Shown: one piece after another, positions 1 through 8,476 of the stretch
How positions within the stretch are numbered: the stretch's first letter is position 1
Layout: each line of letters begins with the position of its first letter
Assembly: GCF_026616205.1 (NCBI RefSeq)
Contig: NZ_JANHGR010000001.1
Location: forward strand, 1,488,001-1,552,000
Length of the DNA: 64,000 bases
From: Halolamina litorea
GTDB taxonomy: Archaea; Halobacteriota; Halobacteria; Halobacteriales; Haloferacaceae
Direction: 5' to 3'
Notes under the pieces: generated by a model
Seen by the model: the letters and a program-made list of their open reading frames with translations, nothing else
Told to the model about the DNA's origin: nothing
Databases searched by the model: none
Translations under genes and position numbers: made by a program

Positions 1-19
1 ATGGGTAGTAGTCGGAAAC

Positions 20-142
20 CATCACCAACCCTCTCGAACCCAATCACGGACCCTTCGAACCATACCCTTTGGTGGGCTCTTACATCCTGTTCTCACGGGG
101 TTCGACACAAACCCTTTGCAGAGGGTTCGCGCACCTGTGAGT
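20..142. promoter_or_regulatory. Cluster of GGGTTCG/CGAACCC-type repeats upstream of a winged-helix gene
   Basis: Short related motifs recur within about 120 bases ahead of the winged-helix gene: CTCTCGAACCC near 31-41, CCCTTCGAACC near 52-62, GGGGTTCGAC near 97-106 and AGAGGGTTCG near 120-129. The last two are in the opposite orientation to the first two. Such clustering before a small DNA-binding protein suggests operators for self-regulation. This is inference from repetition only. Confidence 0.35.
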
Positions 143-571
143 ATGAGATTCACGCCAGAAACTATCGCGTTCATTGAGGCCATCGACGCGAATGACGGGC
201 GCGCATCCATGCGCGAGATTCGAAACCGAACCGATTTGACCAGCGGTCAACGCCAACACCAATTTAGAAAGCTCGAAGACGCCGGGTATATCGAGGTAGA
301 GTACACTGATTGGGGGTCGTCGTCGACGGCTCCGATGAAAGTCGCTGTGTTGACTGAGGAGGCAGTAGAGGCTAAGAAAGCCGGGTGGTATCAGTCGCGC
401 GCCGAGAAAGTTCGTGACCGGACGAACGTCGATGTAGCCGACCTTGCAGTCTCTGTCGACGAGCTCGAAGACAGAGTCGAGATGACACAGACCTACGTCT
501 CGGAGAGACTGTACGATAAGCTTGAGGCGCTCGAAAGGCGCGTCGACGAACTGGAGGCGGCGAGTGGTTGA
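143..571 (+). CDS. Winged-helix DNA-binding protein with C-terminal coiled coil
   Basis: Small predicted regulator of 142 residues. Residues about 1-65 read as a winged helix: a first helix (MRFTPETIAFIEAI), a helix-turn-helix around MREIRNRTDLTSGQ and a wing around YIEVEYTD. Residues about 95-140 form an acidic heptad-like helix (SVDELEDRVEM, KLEALERRVDELE) suited to dimerisation. An upstream in-frame start at 116 exists, but the ATG at 143 begins right at the conserved fold. It is the first complete gene in the window and is preceded by a cluster of GGGTTCG-type motifs that may be its operators. DNA target and partners are unknown. The fold is fairly secure; the biological role is not. Confidence 0.7.
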   Translation: MRFTPETIAFIEAIDANDGRASMREIRNRTDLTSGQRQHQFRKLEDAGYIEVEYTDWGSSSTAPMKVAVLTEEAVEAKKAGWYQSRAEKVRDRTNVDVADLAVSVDELEDRVEMTQTYVSERLYDKLEALERRVDELEAASG

Positions 572-581
572 ATCGAACCAC
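564..581 (+). other. Small hairpin at the end of the winged-helix gene
   Basis: GTGGTT and AACCAC form a 6-bp stem with a 6-base loop across the stop codon (569-571). It could be a weak transcription end signal or another protein-binding site. No T-run follows it closely. Confidence 0.25.
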
Positions 582-629
582 AAATAGCGCTGTTTGTAGG
601 ATTAAGTGAGTCGGGGGTAATCGCCACGT

Positions 630-935
630 ATGGATATCCATCATAATCCGTCTCTCGACCAACGGGAGCCACGAGACGGCGATTTAGCGTTGTTCGAGGG
701 CTTGGAACCGGGAGACACGGTCTCGTTCTTCGAGTGGCCCGTGGAGCCACTCACAGTCCTTGCTCGCGAAGAGGATGCGAACGTTGGCGAGCGAGTACGG
801 GTTAAAGCGGAGGGGAGCGAATCGTTCCTGTACGAAGTAGACGGCTATCTCTGGCATTACGTCCCCGAGGAGGAATATGCCGGCGAGGATAATCCATTCC
901 CCGTCGAGAACCTCGTCTACGATTCTACGGATTGA
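630..935 (+). CDS. Small acidic hypothetical protein
   Basis: Soluble, very acidic 101-residue protein with no recognised family. Hydrophobic and aromatic positions recur in a beta-rich pattern (DTVSFFEW, EPLTVLARE, SFLYEVDGYLWHYV), compatible with a small barrel or SH3-like fold, but this is only an impression. The acidic composition is typical haloarchaeal coding sequence, and the gene lies 58 bases after the winged-helix gene on the same strand. Function unknown. Confidence 0.55.
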   Translation: MDIHHNPSLDQREPRDGDLALFEGLEPGDTVSFFEWPVEPLTVLAREEDANVGERVRVKAEGSESFLYEVDGYLWHYVPEEEYAGEDNPFPVENLVYDSTD

Positions 936-959
936 GGAAGGTAGCTAGACCTAGGCCAC

Positions 960-1952
960 TCACCGATAAATAGCGATGGGAGTAACCGAAATAGAAGGAT
1001 AGGAGACCATGAGACCCATCTGTGAAGCAAGACCATCTACGAGATGGTGAAGCATCCCCAATTGGTCTGAATCAAGTTCCTCCGAGTTTCCGAGCTCGCT
1101 AGGGTCGTTGGTGATTGTATCTACACGTGCAATAAGGGTACAATTTGGAATGTCGCGCTTTTCATACTTCGCCATTAGTTCGACAGGTTTCCCTTCGAGT
1201 TTCTCCCCATCCAGTATTGACCAGACGGTGTGCTCTCGGTTCCCATCCAAGGGGAACAACTCCGCAATTATCATGTTCTCATACTCTTCTGGGAGAATAG
1301 CGGAGAACATATCCAGAAATGCGTTGAATGCCTGTTCTCGGGTATTCCAATCCATTTCTGCGAACTTTGAATCGTCGTCGAAGGCTCCTTCCATGTCAAA
1401 GGACTCAATTCCAAGGCTATCGAGTTTCTGCATCGTACTCATCATCGATACGAACCCACCGAGGAGGTCAAGGCTGGTGGATACGTCGGAGAGTTCCATA
1501 TCTGCCTGAACACGGATGATGTCACCTTCGGAGATACGGTCTCGGAATACGCTTGTGTACATCCGTTCCCGAGCACTCTCGCCGGACATCTCTGATTCTC
1601 TCATAACCGACTCCAAGTCGTGGAACCAGTCTCCCTCTGCATCTTCAAGCTCTGATTCGAGAAGAGTGAAATGGTAGTGGTGAAGTCCCTTCACCGATTC
1701 CGACCGCGAGGTGTCGGCCTCGGTTCTCGTTATTTCTCCTTCGACATCCGCCCCGATGTTGAATATCGAAGCCATCAGCCGAGCTCGAAGGCTCTCAGAT
1801 TCTTCCTCAAGCTCCTCCTTCCCCTCGATTTGTTCCTTGATGTAGCCGCCGCCCATACGGGCTGATATTGACTTCACTTGGTCCATATCAAGATAAACGA
1901 AACCGGGGACATATCGTGGAGTGAGACTCTCTCTGCCATCTTCATCGGACAT
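960..1952 (-). CDS. DUF6414-like protein
   Basis: Soluble 330-residue protein. The opening (residues about 14-35: PGFVYLDMDQVKSISARMGG) resembles proteins annotated DUF6414, which begin with a short strand-helix 'F-YLD...S...GG' signature and often carry an N-terminal coiled region plus a C-terminal alpha/beta domain. Residues 41-60 are strongly charged and helical (EQIEGKEELEEESESL). Near residues 205-290 the protein has an alpha/beta-looking stretch (FLDMFSAILPEEYENMIIAELFPLDG). DUF6414 proteins have no established activity. The gene stands alone on the minus strand between plus-strand orphan genes. The family call is tentative because it rests on the N-terminal signature alone. Confidence 0.55.
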   Translation of the reverse strand: MSDEDGRESLTPRYVPGFVYLDMDQVKSISARMGGGYIKEQIEGKEELEEESESLRARLMASIFNIGADVEGEITRTEADTSRSESVKGLHHYHFTLLESELEDAEGDWFHDLESVMRESEMSGESARERMYTSVFRDRISEGDIIRVQADMELSDVSTSLDLLGGFVSMMSTMQKLDSLGIESFDMEGAFDDDSKFAEMDWNTREQAFNAFLDMFSAILPEEYENMIIAELFPLDGNREHTVWSILDGEKLEGKPVELMAKYEKRDIPNCTLIARVDTITNDPSELGNSEELDSDQLGMLHHLVDGLASQMGLMVSYPSISVTPIAIYR

Positions 1953-2135
1953 ATAGTGACTTGTGTGTTCGAAAATACATGAAACTTAGTGACGTGGTTG
2001 CGAAAAAGAATCGTCAGCCTGCTTCAGACGGTGCCCCAACCCCGGCATCGTCGAATGAGGGCGGCGTGAAGTTATATGTTGCAAATCGAATATTTCACAA
2101 ATACCTTGATACTGGTCTCGTGCAACGGTTGAGGT

Positions 2136-2513
2136 GTGACAGAACCAAGATACGGCGACGACCTCGAACGGTTCCGCGCGGGAGTCGAAGAGAAGACTGG
2201 ACAGGAAATCCACCCAGACACAGAGGTGGGAGACCACATCTGCTGGTTCTTCCTCAATATCCCGCTGGAACTAAACGGTGAAACATTCGACGCCGAGGTA
2301 GACTTCGACCTCTCCGAAGCCGAGGTGCATCCGATGTATGCTGAGATTTATGTCGAGAGTGGCACCGACCGAGAGAAGATACTCTCTGAGGCAGGTGGAA
2401 CTCGTATTGAAAGTGGTGACGTAGCCCTCTACGAATACTATCTCGATGAGGGTAAGGTCGAGGGTATGATGGCCAACCTACGTGATGCCCATACCGAAGT
2501 CTACGGAAAGTAA
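2136..2513 (+). CDS. Hypothetical protein
   Basis: Acidic 125-residue protein starting at a GTG, with no family I recognise. A cysteine and paired aromatics sit in the core (DHICWFFLNIPLEL), followed by alternating strands (FDAEVDFDLSEAEV, YAEIYVESGTD) and a C-terminal helix. The gene is flanked by other orphan genes. Coding status is supported by its acidic composition and by third-position GC; nothing can be said about function. Confidence 0.5.
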   Translation: MTEPRYGDDLERFRAGVEEKTGQEIHPDTEVGDHICWFFLNIPLELNGETFDAEVDFDLSEAEVHPMYAEIYVESGTDREKILSEAGGTRIESGDVALYEYYLDEGKVEGMMANLRDAHTEVYGK

Positions 2514-2633
2514 TCTCGCCGGAGGAGAATTACGACAACAGTCGCAATGACCCAGACGACCGCACTAAACACGGAGAACAGTTAATCCACTAATTGACGG
2601 TATCCTTATCTGAACCCCGAATGTGGAATCGCT

Positions 2634-3221
2634 GTGGGCCTCGATTCACTCGTGGTACCGTTGGCCTCGCTGTTTGTGAGTACGTTGGTAGCGACTATCA
2701 CCTACCTAAGATATATCGAGTATCGGAATAGCGTTCAGAGGTCTCTATATTCGGAGTTAGTTGGCGATACATACGAATATGATTATTTTGAGGAGAAACG
2801 ACAGTTCACTGTTGAGAACATAGATTTAATCGGTAATCGGAGTCCCACTACGTGGAAAACGATGGTCGTTATTCAGTTCGAATTTGAGGAGTTTCCTTGG
2901 GACCAGCACGGCAAGGACTACTCAGATGAGGCAAGAGAGGACTTACTTCGGCTATTCTCAATAGCTACAAAAGATAACTATACGGCTGACGTTGAATTCA
3001 TGGATACGTACAGGTCTCCCTCGATGCTGGTGACTCTCCCCACGACAAATCTATTCAAAATACGTCACGTTCTGAGAAAGTCTGAGTTCTTAATGGGGGA
3101 CATAATGGAACACTATGAGCAATATCCCATCAGTCAGGGCCGTTTACTTGATTATGCAAAAGAGCACATCGAATTCTTGCTACAACACGGGGAGGATGAG
3201 GATGAAGAGACCAGTGTATAA
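2634..3221 (+). CDS. Membrane-anchored hypothetical protein
   Basis: 195-residue protein starting at GTG. Residues about 5-27 form one hydrophobic helix (LVVPLASLFVSTLVATITYL) followed by basic residues, predicting an N-terminal anchor with a cytoplasmic remainder. The rest is soluble, with a Glu/Asp-rich tail (EDEDEETSV). No enzyme motif is visible. It sits 36 bases from the 3' end of the convergent TIR-protein gene. Partnership with that TIR protein is possible but unsupported apart from position. Confidence 0.5.
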   Translation: MGLDSLVVPLASLFVSTLVATITYLRYIEYRNSVQRSLYSELVGDTYEYDYFEEKRQFTVENIDLIGNRSPTTWKTMVVIQFEFEEFPWDQHGKDYSDEAREDLLRLFSIATKDNYTADVEFMDTYRSPSMLVTLPTTNLFKIRHVLRKSEFLMGDIMEHYEQYPISQGRLLDYAKEHIEFLLQHGEDEDEETSV

Positions 3222-3257
3222 AGAATCGAACTGTGAACGGAATCATAGGGTCCGATG

Positions 3258-4046
3258 CTATAGCATCCGGTAATCAGAGGGGTCGTCGGAAAGCTCCTCA
3301 AGCCGACTCTTTCGGATTCGTACGGTGAACTCTGCGCGCCCTGACCGAAGCGTCTGTATATCGGATACGACACATTCCAGTGGTTCTTCAATCGTGTCTA
3401 TCGTCATCACCGTTCCTTTCGAACTACTTGGGTATTCTACCCCATTCTCGTCCAGAATCTCGGTTGCCTCCAACTGATTCAAACTCGGTGCGTTGTGATT
3501 TCTCCACGACGTAATCGTTATTTTGTCACCTATGTTTGGCTGGAAGTTCCCCTGAAATCGTATATCAACTGATTGGAACAGTGAGCCATCTTCTCCTTCC
3601 CCCCACACATCAGACTCCCTATCATCTTCATTTACAACTCGATAAATACTCGTGGCGACCGATTCTACATTGTCCTCAGTAATCGTCTCAGACACAAGGT
3701 CGGCCAGACTCGGACTGTGGTCAAACACGTAACTGTGGTCTACGCCGTGGAGCAACGGGAGAATCACATCGCCTTCCTTGATATGCTTCTTTACCAGACC
3801 GTTGAATTCCCACTCCGAGGTGCCCTCGAAGTAGCTTTCTGAACAAACGACGATTCCATAGCGTGAGTTGCTGAAGCCTTCATCGATAGACTCTCGGATA
3901 CTATCTCCCAGTGACATCGAGATGTCGTCTTGCCATACGTCCAATCCCATCGTCTGCAACTCCTGAGTAAGTTGCTTAACGACTTCCCGCGAATCGTCGT
4001 GTGCATATGAAATGAATACGTCCTTCATCGAATCAGCGTCCGGCAT
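3258..4046 (-). CDS. TIR-domain protein with C-terminal accessory domain
   Basis: Residues 8-130 form a TIR domain of the TIR_2 type. The first strand and box-1 motif is VFISYAHDD (10-18), then DVWQDDISMSLGDSI with a helix, GIVVCSESYF (64-73), and EWEFNGL where E80 aligns with the catalytic glutamate of NAD-cleaving TIRs. VILPLLHGVD follows. Residues about 150-262 form a separate domain with beta-rich segments (VDIRFQGNFQP, DKITITSWRN, AEFTVRIRKS) that I do not recognise; it may be a sensor or small-molecule-binding domain. Prokaryotic TIR proteins of this kind usually act in anti-phage NAD depletion or signal synthesis. No obvious effector gene is adjacent. The TIR call is secure; the defence role is inferred. 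Confidence 0.85.
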   Translation of the reverse strand: MPDADSMKDVFISYAHDDSREVVKQLTQELQTMGLDVWQDDISMSLGDSIRESIDEGFSNSRYGIVVCSESYFEGTSEWEFNGLVKKHIKEGDVILPLLHGVDHSYVFDHSPSLADLVSETITEDNVESVATSIYRVVNEDDRESDVWGEGEDGSLFQSVDIRFQGNFQPNIGDKITITSWRNHNAPSLNQLEATEILDENGVEYPSSSKGTVMTIDTIEEPLECVVSDIQTLRSGRAEFTVRIRKSRLEELSDDPSDYRML

Positions 4047-4246
4047 AGTTAGTCATAGTTCTGTCATCACATAAGCATCGGTACTATTGAGGATTCAGGG
4101 ATACGGAGACATATCTCCAATGATGGTTCGAGAACCTGACCCAGATAGATATGTTATACTACTTTTAATTAAGTGTATTTGTCCATGTCGAAATCAGCTT
4201 GCACTCACGAACTTTGGAGAAACAACAGACAAGTCGGTATACTCTC

Positions 4247-5122
4247 TTACTGGTTCTCACGAGCTAGCTCTGAAGCCAGCTTCCGAAACGGGTTTGATTT
4301 CAGGAAGGCCACTGTATCTGTCTTGGTTGGCTCAACACCTTCATCGGTGATGGTGTAGTCTACATCCCCTGCTGCCTTCAACAGGCGGAGAGTCTGTGTA
4401 TTCGCCCCCTCAACCGCATAGAGGTCATCTGTGAAGTCAGCGGCCTCCTGCTTGAACTGCTCCAGAAGTAGCGTTCCGATTCCCGTTCGTCGGAATGTAG
4501 GGAGTGTGAATATCTGCCTGAGGACCGCCACCTTTCCGGACCGCGTATCTTCGGCCGGTTCGGCGGTCCACGTCAGGTATCCCACTGCCGTTCCATCGTG
4601 ATACGCGAGGAATGCGTTTGCGTGCTCTGGCTTGTAGAGACTGAACGTTGTGTCCTCGTTCTTCGCCTCTATATTCAGCAGTTGTACTGCGGCCTTTTGT
4701 TCCCTAGTTTCGACAACAGTGACTTGCTTGTTTTGTCTGACACTATCAACCTCCCCAACACATGCATCACTCAAGAGGTCGTTCGGGTCCTTGTACACGC
4801 CATTATCAAGCATCGCTGCGACGATGTAGTCACAGTCCTCGTTTGAGCAGTTGAGAACTGAGACATCCCCCACGTGACCAAGGTGTTCGTAGAACGGTGG
4901 CGTCTCTTCACCACAGGCTCCGCACGTGAACACGGGCAGTCGCTCTTCCTCCAATGTGAGGTCGCGCCCGAGCGGCTCGTCACAGGCTATACAGGCGTGC
5001 ATCTCTCCATATCTCGTCGCGCTATTCGACCGCTCTCCACAATCAGGACAGACAATCAGCTCCACAGTCTCAACCGACTTTGAGCTAGTAGTCAACTTCT
5101 GACACCCGTCTGATGCTGACAT
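4247..5122 (-). CDS. Zinc-finger GNAT-family N-acetyltransferase
   Basis: About 291 residues from the ATG at 5122; an in-frame start at 5182 adds 20 poorly conserved-looking residues. The N-terminal half carries paired cysteines typical of zinc ribbons: CPDCGER, CIACDE, CGACGEE and a C-x4-C pair (NCSNEDCDY). The C-terminal half is a GNAT domain: ANAFLAYHDGTAVGYLTW, VLRQIFTLPTFRRTGIGTLL (motif A, acetyl-CoA pyrophosphate loop R-x-x-G-x-G) and a final hydrophobic strand/helix. The acceptor substrate is unknown; the zinc ribbons could bind a protein or nucleic acid target. It is monocistronic and reads away from the small zinc-finger gene at 5504. Fold calls are good, substrate unknown. Confidence 0.75.
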   Translation of the reverse strand: MSASDGCQKLTTSSKSVETVELIVCPDCGERSNSATRYGEMHACIACDEPLGRDLTLEEERLPVFTCGACGEETPPFYEHLGHVGDVSVLNCSNEDCDYIVAAMLDNGVYKDPNDLLSDACVGEVDSVRQNKQVTVVETREQKAAVQLLNIEAKNEDTTFSLYKPEHANAFLAYHDGTAVGYLTWTAEPAEDTRSGKVAVLRQIFTLPTFRRTGIGTLLLEQFKQEAADFTDDLYAVEGANTQTLRLLKAAGDVDYTITDEGVEPTKTDTVAFLKSNPFRKLASELARENQ

Positions 5123-5182
5123 AATAGACGTTAGCCGACACGATGAGATAACGTTGCCCACTTTCGCTGAACTGAGATGCAT

Positions 5183-5503
5183 CGATAGGTTTGCCAGTTG
5201 CTAAGAGTAGCATGGTACTCATGTCGACGAGTCTGTCGAGTTGACGATGCTTGACAGTGGCAATAGTGAATATAGGAGGACTGTACCGATTGGTGGTTTC
5301 GCTGTACTTAGCGAGACAAGCAATATTCCTAGCAGCAGTTGGAAGATTCAATAACGATACATGTTCGGAGCTCAGGATAGCGAGGATTCACATCGAGTGA
5401 GTAGAATATTCATATGATGGGGGGTCAAGACCTCGTGTTTAAGCCGGTTCAGTACACCCTCAATCTACAAAGCACCAAAGCAGTCTAACCCCGTTTCCGT
5501 TGT
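5183..5503. other. Intergenic, no convincing gene
   Basis: No reading frame here has haloarchaeal amino-acid composition. An 88-codon minus-strand frame (5085-5351) overlaps the start of the acetyltransferase gene and is Ser/Arg/Tyr-rich, so it is not called. The sequence is AT-richer than its neighbours and must hold the promoters of the two divergent genes. Confidence 0.5.
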
Positions 5504-5683
5504 ATGATTCGACGGTCCCCGAACATCCGCAGCAAGCACTTCGAAGTTGACGAAGAGGAAGGCGAATACACCTGCAAGACGTGCGGTGACACCTACGAGG
5601 AAGTTGATGCCATAGTCCACCTCATGAAGGTCCATGGCTACGAGACAGTGGACATCATCCTTGATGAGCCACTGGACGACTAA
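5504..5683 (+). CDS. Tiny C2H2-type zinc-finger protein
   Basis: 59-residue protein from the ATG at 5504 to TAA at 5681-5683. It carries one classic finger: YTCKTCGDTYEEVDAIVH with C-x2-C, then H-x4-H (HLMKVH). An acidic tail follows (DIILDEPLDD). Haloarchaeal accessory regions commonly carry such one-finger proteins next to DNA-binding or replication genes; their targets are mostly unknown. The regular Cys/His spacing and acidic composition support it strongly even though it is short. Confidence 0.7.
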   Translation: MIRRSPNIRSKHFEVDEEEGEYTCKTCGDTYEEVDAIVHLMKVHGYETVDIILDEPLDD

Positions 5684-5910
5684 CACAATTTTCACCCGGC
5701 GAATTCCACCCTTTCACAGGATGCTTACTGGTTCTTTCAGATTTTTACTGGCGGCGTCGAGAAGCATCCGTGTTGACATCACGGCTTTAGTCGGACGTAT
5801 CCTCGGCATAGGTTAGACCTCCCGGTCGGCAGCTCGTCGATGAGGAAGGAGAATCGAGGTATCAACTCGATTATCCCGAATCGGCACGGTCGCCGGTTGG
5901 TCAGAACAAC

Positions 5911-7695
5911 ATGAAAGAGAACGACTCGAACCCGCATAAGCGTAGCGGGAACACGCCTGAATCGCCCGAAAACAGGGAGAACACCCCAACCAAAGTTAGT
6001 GATTACACCCCCCAGACACACGGGGTGGATGTGTTTTTTCAGCTTCGGGACGACAACGAGCTCTACAACGCTCTAGCGGACTTACAGCGTCGACTCAACG
6101 AGAAGAACGGCTACCGTGGCCGAAGTGGCCACCCGCACCACGTCGGTGATATCAATCCGTCATGGACGCCCGGTGACGAAGAGCACCAAGTCGGCTTCTA
6201 CTCCAGTTCGACAGGCATCGGCCACCTAAACGAGAATGGAGATTTCGTCTGTTACGAAGACCAGCGCCTGCGTCTCTTCGAGAACATCGACAACGGAAAA
6301 GCTGCGACCACCGCCGCGAAGTGTACTCTCACGCTCGAACCTCGTGGACCTCACCTTGTCAACAGGGAGAAAGAGCCCTTCGGATATCCAAAGGCCGTCG
6401 ACGGTCAGCGCTACACTGGGACGTACATCAAAGCGCAAGTCTCCTACGCGACAGACCTCCGTGAGGCTCTCGGCTGGATTAGCGAATACTTCGAGCACCT
6501 CGACGATGAACTCGGAACGTCTCTCATGGCCTACTGGGACCCCATTCCGGAGACACTCTATTTCAGTGGTCTCGAACGCTACGTCCGACACGACCTCGCG
6601 TCGATGGGTCGCATCATCAGCACTCAAAGAAACACAGCGAGACTCATCCACACCGGGAACGAAGGCGAGGAGGGGACCGTCAAAGAAGACATCCGACACG
6701 GTGAACACTCGATTTTCTCCGTGAGCTCGACAGAGTTCGAGCACCTCGGATATACCGCCGGGCCTCGCGATGACAGCGGCCGACTCAGAATCAAGAAGGA
6801 CAAAATCAAGACTTACAGAGCGAAGAACGCCGGCCGGTATACTGAGGAGAACTACCGCCACCACCCGAAGACCGAGTCGAAGGCAGTGAAAGGAAAACTC
6901 CATGTGAGCGTATGGGGAGAAGTCATCGACCGTCTCGACTCGATTCTCCTCCACCACCTCGAAATGGCCGCCATCGGCGAAGACGACCTCGTCTCTGACG
7001 ACTACTTCCGGCCAGTCAACAAAGACGGTGAGCCCGAAGACGACGAAACCTTCGAGAGTCGCGAGTATCAAGCGCCAGAGGGTCGAATCGCTTCTCTCCG
7101 GAAGTCATGGGAGGGAGAAGATGCGCGACGCAAACTGGAAGGCTTCATTGTCCACTCGAATACTGAGTCGTATCGAGATATTCTGAACATCCTCATGTTC
7201 GACCCCGGTCACGGCGGACGGAGTGTCACATACGAGTATCTTCAAAAGAAGACTGGACTCTCCTACAGTGCCGTTCAGCGGAACGTTACCAAGCTCACTG
7301 ACGCACGAATTCTCCACAAACTAAACGAAGGGTGCGTCTTCGTGAGTTGGGCCAGTCAAACTGCCTTCGAACGTGTCCGTGATTGGCTCAGAGACTACTT
7401 CGACCCGACGAGAGTCCTCAAGAAAATCGAAGAGCGCGCGGAAGAGAGAGTCTCTGCGCGCATTGGTAGGAATGGCGAGGCGGAAGAAGTCAAGCAAGAG
7501 TCTGACGAAGCAGCCGTTAAAGACGATGACATCGATGGTGACGACTTTGTCGACATCTCCGGCGGGAGCATGCTGGACGAGAATATTCAAGCCGAGCTCG
7601 ACGAAGTCTTTGCCGAAGCCCGCGAGAAAATGGCGTCCGGAGAGTGGGACGACTTCGGACCCGGTCATGCTATGGCTGACGGCGGGCCCGACTAA
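5911..7695 (+). CDS. DUF7845-like protein with C-terminal winged helix
   Basis: 594 residues. The Ser/Asn/Pro-rich start (1-35) is probably disordered. Residues about 40-350 are a large alpha/beta region of the kind I associate with haloarchaeal DUF7845 proteins found in plasmids and integrated elements. Residues about 415-480 form a MarR-like winged helix (SVTYEYLQKKTGLSYSAVQR, then a recognition segment and a beta wing HKLNEGCVFVSW). The tail 490-594 is extremely acidic and helical. This is compatible with a DNA-binding replication, partition or regulatory protein of a mobile element. It follows a small zinc-finger gene on the same strand after 227 bases. The family name is from memory and not certain. 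Confidence 0.6.
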   Translation: MKENDSNPHKRSGNTPESPENRENTPTKVSDYTPQTHGVDVFFQLRDDNELYNALADLQRRLNEKNGYRGRSGHPHHVGDINPSWTPGDEEHQVGFYSSSTGIGHLNENGDFVCYEDQRLRLFENIDNGKAATTAAKCTLTLEPRGPHLVNREKEPFGYPKAVDGQRYTGTYIKAQVSYATDLREALGWISEYFEHLDDELGTSLMAYWDPIPETLYFSGLERYVRHDLASMGRIISTQRNTARLIHTGNEGEEGTVKEDIRHGEHSIFSVSSTEFEHLGYTAGPRDDSGRLRIKKDKIKTYRAKNAGRYTEENYRHHPKTESKAVKGKLHVSVWGEVIDRLDSILLHHLEMAAIGEDDLVSDDYFRPVNKDGEPEDDETFESREYQAPEGRIASLRKSWEGEDARRKLEGFIVHSNTESYRDILNILMFDPGHGGRSVTYEYLQKKTGLSYSAVQRNVTKLTDARILHKLNEGCVFVSWASQTAFERVRDWLRDYFDPTRVLKKIEERAEERVSARIGRNGEAEEVKQESDEAAVKDDDIDGDDFVDISGGSMLDENIQAELDEVFAEAREKMASGEWDDFGPGHAMADGGPD

Positions 7696-8219
7696 GCCCA
7701 GCAGTCACCCACTGTGACTTCGGTCGACAGCGGTAGCTCTGGCATTTCTGGCACCTTTTCCGCGAATTGGCAGTCTCCAAGTGGGGTATCTCTCGCAAAT
7801 TTCTAGACCACCCCTTAATCTCGACTGAACACTCCATTTCTCAGCCATCACCCACGACATCCCTCGCGCACAGTTGTTCAAAAATACAGTTAGCTACCTA
7901 CAGTTACCTCTGGAGTCCGAGGGATATGCGCTTCCGTCTGTAGGATTCGGTCATTCTTGGGTCTATACACGGGTTCGCTCTTTTCGGTTGGGTTGCAATA
8001 TCCCCTTAGTCGTTAAGCCGCTAACAGCAAAATCGGAACAGAACAATCGAGAGTCCGTTCTCAGTAAGGGAAGTGGCTATGACTCAGGTATAATCGGTGA
8101 AATTCGGGCACGTAGCGGTATTTTCTCTCCATTTAGTGATGTAGCTCCTTTCGTGACACGTTAAGATTACGTTCGGTTTGCAAAACCCTCTTAGCCACCA
8201 ACACAATCTTCGAGCCGAC
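7696..8219. other. Noncoding stretch after the DUF7845-like gene
   Basis: About 520 AT-richer bases without a convincing gene. A 96-codon frame (7874-8164) has low acidity and an unlikely composition. Minor features seen are a close duplication of ACAGTTA (around 7889 and 7903) and two T/C-rich runs. A mobile-element origin could lie here next to the DUF7845-like gene, but I see no iteron array to support that. Confidence 0.4.
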
Positions 8220-8378
8220 CTACGAATCAGGATAGACAAGGTGGTCTTTCCATTGAAGAATCGCGCGACCGTACTTCTGGCCGAACGACTGACCACATCC
8301 GAGGCAGACCCAGCCGCTTGAGTGTTCTAACTGGAGTTGCGGCTTTTCGTCCTGCATTTCCGGGCAGTATGGATGCAT
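8220..8378 (-). CDS. Tiny zinc-finger protein
   Basis: 52-residue protein from the ATG at 8378. It has a cysteine near the start (HPYCPEM) and a finger-like core (WVCLGCGQSFGQ, then a distant H in WKDH) giving C-x2-C plus a late His. A longer frame reaches 8534, but its first half is basic and unlike haloarchaeal protein. It is divergent from the PD-(D/E)XK-like gene at 8477 with about 100 bases between. Small size keeps confidence moderate; the function would be nucleic-acid or protein binding by analogy. Confidence 0.5.
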   Translation of the reverse strand: MHPYCPEMQDEKPQLQLEHSSGWVCLGCGQSFGQKYGRAILQWKDHLVYPDS

Positions 8379-8476
8379 GCCCTCTAGAGAGTACGAGACT
8401 GCAAAGGGATATCCCCGGGACGCTGGTCCAGTAACAACACGCCTACAACTATACCGGTTCCAGCAGAATAGCCGAC

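Noticed and set aside
5085-5351. 88-codon minus-strand frame
   Set aside because: Overlaps the acetyltransferase start and has non-haloarchaeal composition (many Ser, Tyr, Ile; few acids).
7874-8164. 96-codon plus-strand frame
   Set aside because: Low acidity, no domain, no promoter-like spacing; treated as noncoding.
7696-8219. Possible replication origin next to the DUF7845-like gene
   Set aside because: No iterons, no ORB-like boxes and no Cdc6/Orc1 or Rep gene alongside.
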